Part shown: piece after piece, positions 24,605 through 35,627 of the stretch
Numbering within the stretch: the first letter of the stretch is position 1
Layout of the letters: each line of letters opens with the position of its first letter
The notes under the pieces: generated by a model
Database searches by the model: none
Seen by the model: the letters and a program-made list of their open reading frames with translations, nothing else
What the model was told of the DNA's origin: nothing
Assembly: GCA_018136815.1 (NCBI GenBank)
Contig: JADDIW010000130.1
Span: 1 to 64,000 of the forward strand
Length of the DNA stretch: 64,000 nt
Reading direction: 5' to 3'
Origin: Isochrysis galbana
Taxonomy: Eukaryota > Haptophyta > Isochrysidales > Isochrysidaceae
Position numbers and translations under genes: made by a program

Positions 24605-27600
24605 ATGATGCGGGCCTGGCGCCGCCTCCGCGGCCTCGCGCTGCTCGTTGGGCTGCTGAGGGGGGCGGCGACCATCGAGCTGGAGTGCGCATCGACGAGC
24701 GTCGTCGCAGAGGACTACTTCGAGCCGCAGCACGCAGAGATCCTCTACGGCCGATGCGTGACGGCAGAGGGGCACACCCACTTCATCGCGCCCACGAGCG
24801 ATTTCCTCGAGAGGCTGATGGTTGGGGGCAGAGCGAGGCTGAGCGTGCGCGTCGTGGCGAGCACGGAGGAAAACCGCGCCCTGCGCACCACACTCCTCGC
24901 GGAGCAGCGGGCGCGGGGCGTCGAGTCGCTCCGGCCTATGCCTCCTTATGTGAGGTTGCCTGCGGACGTCTACAAGATTATCGACGTCTTGGTGTCCCCG
25001 TCGGTCCTCCGTCGGAACGCGACGCGCAGCTCGGACATCCGCGATGTGATCACGATCCGCATGGTCTACACCGATGTGGCACCAACATACTGCGACGAGA
25101 CGTGCGTCTCCAACGGCATGTGGGGCTCGAGCGCAGGCAACAACTGCGTCCGCATTTTCGACAAGAACGTGTGTGGCAGTGTGAACGAGGCGTTCAAGGA
25201 CAACTCGTATGGTACAATGGAGTGGCCATCCGCCCAGGGTCGCGTGGTATCGGTCAACATGGGCAAGCCAGCACCTGTGAGCACCTGCGACGTGGAGGTC
25301 GAGATCGCCTTGGCTGATTCGAAGGCCGAGGCCTTGGGACTTCAACCATCAACGTACGCCCACAAAGAGTACTTTGTGCCGTACGCCTTCGGCTCGTGCG
25401 AATGGGGAGGCTTGGCGCTGGTGGGCTGCAATCGTGCAGGCTTTTCAACGGTCGACAATGCGTGCTGGGCCATGATTCGCGACCAGTACCCCACCACACG
25501 GCTGCACGAGTTTGGGCACAACCTTGGCTTGTACCATGCAGGCGATCCGGACACCGAGTACGGAGACTCCTCCGGTCTCATGGGATCGGCGCGGGCATGG
25601 CACGGGTGAGCCAAACTGCCGCTGTCCTATCTGGTTAAGAATGCGCCCAACACGCAAGCCGCCGGGCATCGGTGCCTGCTCGTTCCCGATGCTAAGGCTT
25701 GCCGGTGTGATTTTCTCCCCCGCTCCACTGTGTATGGCAGGTTCAACGCGCCCCATCGCTGGCAGCTTGGGTGGCTTCAGCCAGAACACGTCGCAAAAGT
25801 GACGACCTCAGGGGTGTATCAGCTTCGATCGCTCCATGAGATCCCTGCGGAATCAGGCGGTCGTTCCGCGGTATACTTTGATTGCCCCAATTGCATCGCC
25901 GAGTATGCGTATGGCGATGCCTTTATTTCCTTTCGTGCTCCGATGGGCTACGACGAAGATCTTCCAACAACCCTGCAGAACAAGGTGTTTGTGCACGTGC
26001 TCAGGAATCAGTACAGCGTCGCTGAGTACGCTGCGGGCACAAAGCTGTGGGCGACACTTGGAGAAGGTGAGGGGTACGTCGTTGAATCAACCGGTCACCA
26101 TATTCGTGTTTGCTACGTTGGGGAAGGGTCGATCATTGCTGTCTCCAGCGGTACGGACACGGAAATCGCTCAAGACCACACCGCCTCCTTGTGTACGAAG
26201 GCGGTTTTGCCGCCAGCTCCACCACCTTCACCAGTGTCGACCTCGGCCTGCTCGAATGAGTGCATCGGGAACGCAGACTACGCGTCCGACAGCATGTGCG
26301 ACGACGGCGGCTCTGGCAGCGCGTTCTCGGCCTGCGAGTACGGGACGGACTGCGCAGACTGCGGCCCGCGGCCGTTCTTGTCGCCGTCGCCGCCATCGGT
26401 GCAATCGCCACCCGCCACATGCATCACCCAGACGGTGCCGCCCGTGCGACGCGGCCCGGAGGAGCGCATCGTGGGTGGTGTCGAGGTCGACCCGCCGCGC
26501 AAGTACCAGTGGCTCGTCTCGCTCCAGACCGATGCAGGCTTCCACTTTTGCGGCGGCACGCTGATCCGGCCGCAGTGGGTGCTCACCGCCGCCCACTGCA
26601 CACCGGGTAGCGTCGGTCAGGTCGTCGTCGGGATGCACAGCAAGACATCCGCTGACAGCTGCAAGCAGACGCGAGAAGTTGTTCAGATCATCAACCACCC
26701 TGGGTACAACAGTGCCACGTCCGAGGGCGATGTAGCGCTCTTGAAGCTCGACTTTCCTATCGACACGTACGCGCCGATCGACGCGCTCGACGGCTTCGGC
26801 GCGGCGCCGCAGCACGAAGCTGCCGGCGAGGTGCTAACGGTCGCCGGCTGGGGCACCCTTTCGTCCGGCGGCAGCACGCCCGATGTGCCGATGGAGGTCG
26901 ACGTGCCGGTCGTGAGCAATGCCGACTGCGACGCGGCGTACGGTGGTGGTTCGATCTTTGACGACATGATCTGCGCGGGCCTGCTGGGCGAGGGCGGCAA
27001 GGACTCGTGCCAGGGCGATTCTGGCGGCCCCCTCTTCGCAACGACTGCGAACGGCGATTATGTGCTTACGGGCGTCGTGAGCTGGGGCTCCGGCTGCGCT
27101 GATGCTCAGTGGCCTGGGGTGTACGCGCGCGTCTCGGCCTTCGAGGAGTTCGTGTGCTCGAACGCGGGCGGGTGTGCGTCACTGCCTCCGCCGTCTCTGT
27201 CACCGCCCGTCGCGACGTCCGCTCCGCCACCTTCACCAGTGTCGCCCTCGGCCTGCTCGAATGAGTGCATCGGGAACGCAGACTACGCGTCCGACAGCAT
27301 GTGCGACGACGGCGGCTCTGGCAGCGCGTTCTCGGCCTGCGAGTACGGGACGGACTGCGCAGACTGCGGCCCGCGGCCGTTCTTGTCGCCGTCGCCGCCA
27401 TCGGTGCAATCGCCACCCGCCGCATGCATCGCCCAGACGGTGCCGCCCGTGCGCCGCGGCCCGGAGGAGCGCATCGTGGGTGGTGTGGAGGTCGACCCGC
27501 CGCGCAAGTACCAGTGGCTCGTCTCGCTCCAGACCGATTCAGGCTTCCACTTTTGCGGCGGCACGCTGATCCGGCCGCAGTGGGTGCTCACCGCCGCCCA

Positions 27601-30600
27601 CTGCACAACGGATGGCGTCGGTCAGGTCGTCGTCGGGATGCACAGCAAGACGTCCGCTGACAGTTGCAAGCAAACGCGAGAAGTTGTTCAGATCATCAAC
27701 TACCCTGGGTACAATAGCGCCACGTCCGAGGGCGATGTGGCGCTCTTGGAGCTCGACTCTCCTGTCGACGCGTACGCGCCGATCGACGCGCTCGACGGCT
27801 TTGGCGCGGCGCCACAGCACGAGGCTGCCGGCGAGGTGCTGACGGTCGCCGGCTGGGGCACCCTTTCTTCCGGCGGCAGCACGCCCGACGTGCCGATGGA
27901 GGTCGACGTGCCGGTCGTGAGCAATGCCGACTGCGACGCGGCGTACGGTGGTGGTTCGATCTTTGACGACATGATCTGCGCGGGCCTGCTGGGCGAGGGC
28001 GGCAAGGACTCGTGCCAGGGCGACTCTGGCGGCCCCCTCTTCGCAACGATGGCGAACGGCGATTATGTGCTTACGGGCGTCGTGAGCTGGGGCTACGGCT
28101 GCGCTGATGCTCGGTGGCCTGGCGTGTACGCGCGCGTCTCGGCCTTCGAGGAGTTCGTGTGCTCGAACGCGGGCGTGTGCGGGTCATTGCTTCCGCCGTC
28201 TCTTTCACCGCCCGTCGCGACGCCCGCTCCGCCACCTTCACCAGTGTCGCCCTCGGCCTGCTCGAATGAGTGCATCGGGAACGCAGACTACGCGTCCGAC
28301 GGCATCTGCGATGACGGCGGCCCTGGCGGCGATTACTCGGCTTGCGAGTACGGGACGGACTGCGCAGACTGCGGCCCGCGGCCGTTCTTGCCGCCGTCGC
28401 CGCCATCAATTCAATCGCCACCCGCCGCATGCATCACCCAGACGGTGCCGCCCGTGCGCCGCGGCCCGGAGGAGCGCATCGTGGGTGGTGTGGAGGTCGA
28501 CCCGCCGCGCAAGTACCAGTGGCTCGTCTCGCTCCAGACCGATTCAGGCTTCCACTTTTGCGGCGGCACGCTGATCCGGCCGCAGTGGGTCCTCACCGCC
28601 GCCCACTGCACAACGGATGGCGTCGGTCAGGTCGTCGTCGGGATGCACAGCAAGACGTCCGCTGACAGTTGCAAGCAAACGCGAGAAGTTGTTCAGATCA
28701 TCAACTACCCTGGGTACAATAGCGCCACGTCCGAGGGCGATGTGGCGCTCTTGGAGCTCGACTCTCCTGTCGACGCGTACGCGCCGATCGACGCGCTCGA
28801 CGGCTTTGGCGCGGCGCCACAGCACGAGGCTGCCGGCGAGGTGCTGACGGTCGCCGGCTGGGGCACCCTTTCGTCCGGCGGCAGCACGCCCGACGTGCCG
28901 ATGGAGGTCGACGTGCCGGTCGTGAGCAATGCCGACTGCGACGCGGCGTACGGTGGTGGTTCGATCTTTGACGACATGATCTGCGCGGGCCTGCTGGGCG
29001 AGGGCGGCAAGGACTCGTGCCAGGGCGACTCTGGCGGCCCCCTCTTCGCAACGATGGCGAACGGCGATTATGTGCTTACGGGCGTCGTGAGCTGGGGCTA
29101 CGGCTGCGCTGATGCTCGGTGGCCTGGCGTGTACGCGCGCGTCTCGGCCTTCGAGGAGTTCGTGTGCTCGAACGCGGGCGTGTGCGGGTCATTGCTTCCG
29201 CCGTCTCTTTCACCGCCCGTCGCGACGTCCGCTCCGCCACCTTCACCAGCGTCGCCCTCGGCCTGCTCGAATGAGTGCATCGGGAACGCAGACTACGCGT
29301 CCGACAGCATGTGCGACGACGGCGGCCCTGGCAGCGCGTTCTCGGCCTGCGAGTACGGGACGGACTGCGCAGACTGCGGCCCGCGGCCACTCCTCCCGCC
29401 GCCGCCTCAACGGCCATCGCCACCACCACCGATGCCAAATCCGTTCCCCCCTCCTCAACTTGGTTGTTCAACGCCTTGTCAAGGTTCGACGTGCGGGGCT
29501 ATGGCTTCCGTACCGTGTTCGGCGCTTGCTCTTCTCGGCTGTTCGTGCGGGGAGTGCTGTAGGAATGAACCTGCCCTTGGCATCAACTGCGCACCAAACA
29601 CCGTATGGGATGAAGGGCAGGGCATGTGCGTTATTGACTGCCATTCACTTTCTTCCGCCGATGATGCGACAACGTCTTATGGTTCGCAGGATTTTCAGCT
29701 GCCGGCACCCCTCAATGAGGGTGTGGGTGTCGGCATGTTCATGTTCCCTCCGGCCACATTTTTCAGAGCTGCAGATGCCGGCCTTAGACTCTCCGATACA
29801 TGCCTTTCGAAAGCCTGTGGTTTTCCTCCCTCCAACCCACCGTTACCTCCCCCACCTGCATCCGCAAATCTTCCGCCGCAACCCGCAGTGCCGCCGCTTC
29901 CGCCTTCTGCGCCACCGCCGAGTCCCCCGCCTCCTTTGCCTCCATCGCACCCGCCTCCATCCTTCCCACCCGCCGTGCCTGTGCAGGCACCGCATGGACC
30001 TCCGCCTCGCACGCCTCCGCCGGTGCTGCCGCCGCCGTTGCCTCCGCCACCCATCCGGCCACCCCCGTCGAGCCCGCCATCGCCGCCACCTCTCTCGTTG
30101 CCGCCATCGCCACGGCCCCCAGCGCCTCCTTCACCCTCGCCGCCGCCACCCATGTCAACTGGGCCCATGCCGCCTCCCCCCTCGCAGCCAACGCCGACGA
30201 CACCACCGCCCTCTCCGCCGCCCAGCCCGCCGCCGCCTTTGCTGCCGCCGCCACCATCGCCACCGCCGCCATCCCTGCCTCCGCCCGCATTGCCGCCGCC
30301 ACCGCCGCCGCCGCCTATGCCACCGCTCCCCGCGCCGCCCGCGCCATCACCGCTGCCGCCAACGCGGCCATCGCCATTGCCGCCGCTGCCCGTTTCGCCA
30401 CCGCCCACACCGGCACCACCCATGCCGCCGCCGCCCGCTACCCCGCCGCCGCCTTCTGCGCCACCGCCGAGTCCCCCGCCTCCTTTGCCTCCATCGCACC
30501 CGCCTCCATCCCTCCCACCCGCCGTGCCTGTGCAGGCACCGCATGGACCTCCGCCTCGCACGCCTCCGCCGGTGCTGCCGCCGCCGTCGCCTCCGCCACC

Positions 30601-32134
30601 CATCCGGCCACCGCCGTCGAGCCCGCCGTCGCCGCCACCTCTCTCGTTGCCGCCATCGCCACCGCCCCCAGCGCCTCCTTCACCCTCACCGCCGCCACCC
30701 AAGTCAATTGGGCCCATGCCGCCGCCGCCGTTCCCACCGCCGCCCAACCCGCCACCCCCCTCGCAGCCTCCACCGATGTCACCACCTCCATCGCCGCCTC
30801 CGCCTTCGTCACCGCCGCCATCGCCACTACCTCTGACACCGCCACCCTCGCCACCGCCACCCTCGCCGCCCTTCGCCCCTCCATCACCCCCACCTGCAAA
30901 ACCGCTCGCAGTCGGTCTCGACGGCAAAGCTGAAAGTCCTGCCGGCCGGCGTGCACGTGCGCGAATGATTTTGGATGCTTCCAATCTTGCCGGCCAATCT
31001 GCCGATCAAATTTACGACGCTCTCCAAGACAATGAGACCACAGTTCAAGTTTTTCTTGTGGATGAGATCATAGGAACCGGGCTTGACGGCGAAGTTTTGG
31101 TTCCATTGTGTTCCACGCCTTGCGAAGTCGGTGTGGGTGCAACTTCCACGACGCTATCGCTTTTGGGGGCCGTTGGTAGGGGAGAGCTGGTGCGTACGTC
31201 CCCTCTCATCTCCGACGCAAATATAACGCAAGCGGAGGCAAGTGGCAGTCTCGACATCATCACCTATAACTACGCTTTCGAGCTGGTCATCGAGCTCTTT
31301 TGTGCACGTGTTGTGCCGAAGGGTCAAAGTTTGGAAGCCACGGCCTCTGCTCTTGAAGCGGAATTCACGCAGAGAATTACGGACATGGCCGAGGCGTTGG
31401 GTCTTGGACTTCTATCGACATCGATTCGGGTAGTTTACCCGCCAAGGCCACCACCTGCATCGCCGCCCTCGCCACCCTCGCCGCCGCCGCCTGCACCGCC
31501 GCCGCCAGCGCACCCGCCACCCTCGCCGCCGCCGCCTGCACCGCCGCCGCCAGCGCACCCGCCGCCTGCGCACCCGCCGCCGCCAGCGCACCCGCCGCCA
31601 GCGCACCCGCCGCCAGCGCACCCGCCGCCTGCGCACCCGCCGCCGGCGCACCCGCCGCCTGCGCACCCGCCGCCGCCGGCGCACCCGCCGCCGGCGCACT
31701 CGCCACCGCCGGCGCACCCGCCGCCGGCACACCCGCCACCGCCAGCGCACCCGCCGCCGGCGCACCCGCCACCACCAGAGCACCCGCCGCCAGCGCATCC
31801 GCCGCCGGCGCACCCGCCACCGCCAGCGCATCCGCCGCCGGCGCACCCGCCGCCGCCAGCGCATCCGCCGCCAGCTCACTCGCCGCCAGCGCACCCGCCG
31901 CCAGCGCACCCGCCGCCAGCGCACCCGCCGCCTGCGCACCTGGTGCCAGCGCACCCGCCGCCAGCGCACCCGCCGCCAGCGCACCCGCCGCCGACACCTT
32001 CTCTTGCTCCCTCACCGTCGCCCCCCTCGTCGCCACGTACACCGTCACCACTTGCGTCGCCGCCAGCGCCACCCCTCTCCTCAACTCCCTCGCCTCGAGG
32101 GGAGCCGTCCTCTCTGTTCCCCTCGTGTTCGTGA
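24605..32134 (+). CDS. Secreted M11 metalloprotease fused to three trypsin domains and Pro-rich tail, copy B
   Basis: Exons 24605-25605 and 25741-32134 give 7395 nt, 2464 residues, intact. Order: signal peptide (MMRAWRRLRGLALLVGLL), M11 domain with HEFGHNLGLYH (about residues 301-311) and SSGLMG, ~170-residue linker, three Cys-rich/trypsin units, and a fourth Cys-rich module. Then come a second Cys-rich domain (CSTPCQGSTCGAMAS...CSCGECC), about 390 residues of [12 protein letters not shown] sequence, a conserved ~170-residue C-terminal domain and an AHPPP tail ending ...LFPSCS. Each trypsin has the full His/Asp/Ser triad, the S1-pocket Asp and an activation site PEER|IVGG. Unit 1 resembles copy A units; units 2 and 3 resemble copy C units. 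Likely role: secreted or wall-bound proteolysis; the natural substrate is unknown. Confidence 0.9.
25606..25740 (+). other. Intron of copy B, inside the M11 domain
   Basis: GCACGG|GTGAGC donor and TATGGCAG|GTTCAAC acceptor, 135 bp, phase 2. The unspliced reading would end at TGA 25607-25609. Nearly identical to the copy A intron. Confidence 0.9.
26247..29390 (+). repeat. Tandem array of three 1005-bp Cys-rich/trypsin units, copy B
   Basis: Units start at about 26247, 27252 and 28257, plus a terminal Cys-rich module at 29262. Diagnostic residues show a mosaic. Unit 1 has HCTPGSVGQ, INHPGYN and SNAGGCASL (A-like). Units 2 and 3 have HCTTDGVGQ, INYPGYN, LLELDSPVDAY and SNAGVCGSL (C-like). Confidence 0.95.
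31495..32005 (+). repeat. 15-bp AHPPP-coding minisatellite, copy B
   Basis: About 30 in-frame units of GCGCACCCGCCGCC(A/G/T) encode Ala-His-Pro-Pro-Pro with occasional Ser or Glu changes. Such repeats are typical of hydroxyproline-rich wall proteins. Copy C has no AHPPP array. Confidence 0.9.
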
Positions 32135-32503
32135 AGGCGCAAATCCGCCAAGACATCCGCAACGCCCTGCGACCCCTCCCGCACCGGCCTTATGCGCCAG
32201 CAACCCCCGGCGCCCCGGCCACCACAGCGGTCGTCTCGTCGCCACCCTCCCTCCAGGCAGCCCTGCGGCAGTCGCTCCGACGCTCGCTGCCTCCCGGCGG
32301 CCCGGGTGGATTGCCGACCACCGGTCGTCCCTCTTCATGTCGCTGAGGTTGATTTCATCGTACGGGCCCACCGTCAGAGTTCTATTGTTGTGTTAGTATA
32401 ACCTTAGTGCTGCGGGACCGAAGCTCGTCCGGTGTATGTGGCTAGGAATGCTAGCGAACAAGATGTCATATGACGCTGTAAGTTCTAACGCCCACCCCGG
32501 CAA
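32135..32503. other. 3' flank of copy B
   Basis: No gene seen. CTCGTCCGGTGTATGTGGCTAG...GCTAGCGAACAAGA (32425-32463) is similar to 42237-42281, so it is a dispersed repeat piece. Confidence 0.4.
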
Positions 32504-33077
32504 CTATCGTTAAAACGATAGGGTCATGGAGCGCGCGCTGCCGCCCGCTCTCGCTGCCGCCGCCCTCGCCGCGATGGACGAAGGACTCATGGACACCCCC
32601 CTGTCGCCGAAGCGACCGCGTCAAGACGACCCGCCCGACCAGGTGGGCGCAAGAGCCAGCGGGCCGCGCCCAAACATCACAGAGAACAGAGCGACCCAAG
32701 CCCGCATGCTGGCAACAGCCAGCATGCAACACACCCACTCCACTTTCCACAGCCCCACCAGCCACTCGCCACTCCACATCAGAGGGACGCTCCATCAGGG
32801 GAGGCCTCCGGGCCCGGCCCCTACACAGCCGCGAAACCGCCCTCGTGCTCCGGCACGAGGGGCCGGCCCGGCACCATCATGGACAAAGCCCCCATGGGGA
32901 ATTGTCACAACATTGCGAAACAACAACAGGGAGAGAACAAGACTGGACCCCCGGAAGGGAGGTCGTTTGCCTTCATTTGGTACCCCTCGTTTCCAAATAC
33001 GCGATGTGTCGGTACAAAAAAATCTTATTGTATTTGAGCAAAGGCACCCACCTCACAGTGCTCAACCATGTCTATAA
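32504..33077 (+). mobile_element. Retroposon-like unit: hairpin and first ORF (MERALPPALAA family)
   Basis: Hairpin CTATCGTT-AA-AACGATAG (32504-32521) lies four bases before ATG 32526. The ORF encodes 183 residues: MERALPPALAAAALAAMDEG, then DTPLSPKRPRQDD (basic, NLS-like), then Pro/Arg-rich sequence. It ends TAA at 33075-33077, overlapping the ATG of the next ORF at 33068. The layout (hairpin, Pro-rich ORF1, overlapping ORF2) mirrors LINE-B. A truncated copy lies at 52014-52722. Confidence 0.55.
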
Positions 33078-33697
33078 ATGGAATGGCGGCTGATGATGTA
33101 GTACTCAAGCGATTGGAATGGATAACAATAAAGATGGACTATAACTTTAAAAAATTCATCTTACCTCTCTTTCCGCCATATGGCACTTCTAAATCTGCCA
33201 TGCAGGTTATTGCGGAAGCATTGGACAGCATCAGTCCGCCACCGCCGGTTGGGGTCAACCCGGGGAGGAGCAACAACTCCCTGAGGAGGCTGCTTGAGTC
33301 GAACCCAAATTTGTGGACGTACACTTCCGAATGTAAGTCCTTATTCAGTTCATTCGATTTCAAGCACAATACGAACATTAAAGACACCTTACATGCCATT
33401 TGCGAGGCTGATAAATCATTCACACTGGTTTATATGATACACACTCTCTTGAGCAAATTCACTGCGAAAACAATCATCGATATGAGTCGTGAGGATCTGC
33501 TTCGTAAAATCAAAGCTGCTCACGTCGATTCGGGATTAACTCCCCACCTCCAAGAATTGCTAGAAGGTGTCGATTCGGGTTCAGCTTCCCAAGTAAAGAT
33601 TGAAAACAAAAGGCCGCTTATCGATTCGGGTTCAGCTCCCGTAAAGATTGAACCCACAAGGCCCAGCAACATCAAACACAAAAAAGCTCGGTCCTAG
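33068..33697 (+). CDS. Unknown 209-residue protein, second ORF of a repeated unit
   Basis: ATG 33068 overlaps the end of the previous ORF by 10 bases. The sequence is mostly helical and polar with MSINGMAADDVVLKRLEW at the start. It ends in two copies of a DSGSA..VKIE..RP motif; VKIE fits the psi-K-x-E sumoylation consensus. A basic HKKARS end follows. No catalytic motif was recognised. Codon use is AT-richer than neighbouring host genes. A shortened copy at 52582-52722 keeps the first ~47 codons, so it belongs to a mobile or duplicated unit. Function unknown. Confidence 0.5.
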   Translation: MSINGMAADDVVLKRLEWITIKMDYNFKKFILPLFPPYGTSKSAMQVIAEALDSISPPPPVGVNPGRSNNSLRRLLESNPNLWTYTSECKSLFSSFDFKHNTNIKDTLHAICEADKSFTLVYMIHTLLSKFTAKTIIDMSREDLLRKIKAAHVDSGLTPHLQELLEGVDSGSASQVKIENKRPLIDSGSAPVKIEPTRPSNIKHKKARS

Positions 33698-34006
33698 GAC
33701 ACCGGGCCGAGCTCACCTGCCGAGCGAGTCCACCGCGGCAAGGGGGGGGGGGCGTACATCTCATGCGAGCGTCTCCACGGGGTGCTCCTCAAGCAGCGCC
33801 ATCACGCGCGATTGGTCTCCCCGCTGGCGGGCACACCAAGCGGTCCTCGGCCGGAGACGACGCGCATGGTCGCCGGCGGGCCTCTGCAGAACGTCTCAGG
33901 TGTGGGAGAGCCATGGTAAAGGAGCGACAAGGCAAAGTCTCTTTTTATGAGCACGAAACAAAAAAAGCTTCCGTGAGCGCCTTTCACTTTGTTCCGTGCT
34001 AGCCAA
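33698..34006. other. Intergenic
   Basis: About 310 bp with a G10 run near 33750; no gene or RNA recognised. Confidence 0.4.
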
Positions 34007-34306
34007 TCAGTCATCAGATCTGCAGGTACCACTACGACACGTGTATTCACCACAGCACTCCGAGTTACTTTGGCACACCGACCCTGGCTCGCGGCATGGC
34101 GTCTCACACACTCCATCGTCATTGCACTCAAGTCCTTCACAGCACTCGTCGCCATAACTGCAGCCCCCCCTTTTCTCGACACACGGTGTGACGGTACGGC
34201 ACTTTTGGTCGGAACACACGAGATCGTGACAACAGTCTCTATCGTTTGCACACTCTCCATCCAGCACATCCTTGCATCTGTCTGGCTGCTTCTTCGTGAG
34301 TACCAA
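34007..34306 (-). CDS. Three-unit cystine-knot-like Cys-rich protein, exon
   Basis: On minus, three consecutive units follow the spacing C-x6-7-C-x5-CC-x4-C-x4-5-C, the classic six-Cys inhibitor-knot (knottin) pattern, also used by dickkopf-type and protease-inhibitor domains. The stop is at 34007-34009. The upstream boundary is uncertain. An acceptor-like CAG precedes the first Cys and no signal peptide is visible in the same frame, so a 5' exon is probably missing or lies further upstream. Role unknown; such domains are usually extracellular ligands or inhibitors. Confidence 0.55.
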   Translation of the reverse strand: MVLTKKQPDRCKDVLDGECANDRDCCHDLVCSDQKCRTVTPCVEKRGGCSYGDECCEGLECNDDGVCETPCREPGSVCQSNSECCGEYTCRSGTCRSDD

Positions 34307-34496
34307 GCTCCTCCCCTCGGGGGCCTTTTTTTCGCTCGCCTGGCGCTCCCGGCTCACCGGCGGCCGCTGGCTCCGTGTGCATCGCGTGGTGCAGGTGTGT
34401 TTCTCCCTCCTCGCGCCCCCCACCGGCCCTCCCTCCCACCAAAAAAGGGAGGAAACCCCAACAACGCCCTCCCCCCCCCCCCCCCCGCTCTCTCAG

Positions 34497-34853
34497 GGAA
34501 GCGGCCTTGCGGTGGCCGCCGCCGGCGTCGCGCTCGCCGTCGCGTCGGTGCCCCGAGGGCGCCACTTCTCGCACCCCCATCACACGCTCGGGACCGTCGC
34601 CTTCGCCCTCGCCCTGCTGCAGCCGCTCAATCAACGCGCTCGTGCGCGGCCCGCCCGCCGCCCGCACCACGCGCCGCGCCGTGTGGCGGGTCGCGCACAA
34701 GGGGACGGGCTACGCGGTGCTCGGCGTGGGCGTCTACCAGGCCCTCTCGGGGCGCGCCCTCATGCCGAGCCAAGGCGACGCTGTTCTCGTCGCGTACGTG
34801 GTGCTCCTAGGCCTCTCCTTCGGGATGCTCGCGGGGGGGCTCATGGTAGGGTG
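34497..34853 (+). pseudogene. Cytochrome b561-type membrane exon, frameshifted
   Basis: After a C-run and CTCTCAG acceptor (34491-34496) the frame encodes a hydrophobic helix (GSGLAVAAAGVALAVASV), HHTLGTVAFALALLQPLN, then in the next frame ALVRGPP...RRAVWRVAHKGTGYAVL and a last helix ending GGLMVG. The paired His positions and LQPLNALVR segment are those of b561/ferric-reductase-like proteins. The frame breaks at CTCAATCAACGCG, explained by a 4-base duplication (TCAA). The 3' end merges with a repeat (34843-34906). Earlier exons were not found. Confidence 0.65.
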
Positions 34854-34906
34854 AGAGTCCCCACGGAGAGGGGAAGAAACCCTGAGTGAAAGGAGACCAA
34901 ATGAAG
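34843..34906 (+). repeat. Short dispersed repeat (also 59013-59066)
   Basis: CATGGTAGGGTGAGAGTCCC and the following ~40 bases (GAGGGGAAGAAACCCTGAG) recur at 59013-59066. At 34843 it overlaps the end of the cytochrome b561-like frame, so the last residues of that frame may come from the repeat. Confidence 0.75.
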
Positions 34907-35627
34907 GCAAGCCGCCTGGGAGGCAAACACACCGAAGGAGACGACGAGGGAGAGGCCCCCGCCATCAACACGAGACGACGAGACAACAACCGCGCCGCGC
35001 GCGCACGTGGGCCAAACAGGACAGAGAGCCAAGCGGCTCAACAAAGACCAACAGACAGACACCCTACCCAAACAACATTGGGAGGAGGTGGGGGGGGGGG
35101 GAAGTTGCTATGCGCACGCGCCGCGTCCTTGTATGTCGTGATTAGCCTTGTACTCATCTTCGTAATAATAATACTCACTGGAGGAATTGTTGAGACATTC
35201 CTACTAAAAAAGAAAACAAGCATTCTGAGTGAACAAAAAATTATCACCTGGCCCTCTTTTGACGGAACGCGACTTAAGTCCCGTGCCTTTAGGGGAAGGT
35301 TGAACTAGTATGTGTGTAGCACAGAATCTTCCTATGTTGTTTTTATGCCCTATACTCTAGTACATAGGAGCAGTATACGAGTAGGAATTTCAGCAGAATA
35401 TTTAAAGGCAACGCATGCCAACATGATCATACAGGTCGGGTATCTTTCTCATCTCCATTCTCGATGTTATATCTTGATCTCGAAGCTTTTGGCATGCAAC
35501 TCGTTCACGTGCCTCTGGCCATGCTCGCCGGCGCCCGCGTCCTTGACCACAAACCCAAGACGCCAGCTTTTCTCACCGCACGAGCGACATCATACCATAA
35601 TGATTCGCTCGCACGAAGAGCCTTCCG
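34907..35627. other. Region with one small membrane-type ORF, otherwise empty
   Basis: An open plus frame to 35308 ends in a hydrophobic segment (SLYVVISLVLIFVIIILTGG) followed by KKKTS and polar sequence. It sits in an AT-rich island after GTTGCTATGCGCACGC (35103-35118), a string also found upstream of the membrane ORF at 22840. It is too weak to call as a gene. Nothing else seen to 35627. Confidence 0.35.

Larger units (their letters stand above)
24137..32010. repeat. Right arm of large inverted duplication (protease copy B)
   Basis: Inverted counterpart of 1-8952. Homology starts at ATTCAACGACTAGG (24137). It runs through the shared 5' flank (24137-24604), the whole protease gene and into the AHPPP minisatellite, where the partner is cut by the window edge. 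The trypsin array is the main region where the arms disagree (3 versus 4 units, with different unit types). Confidence 0.9.
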
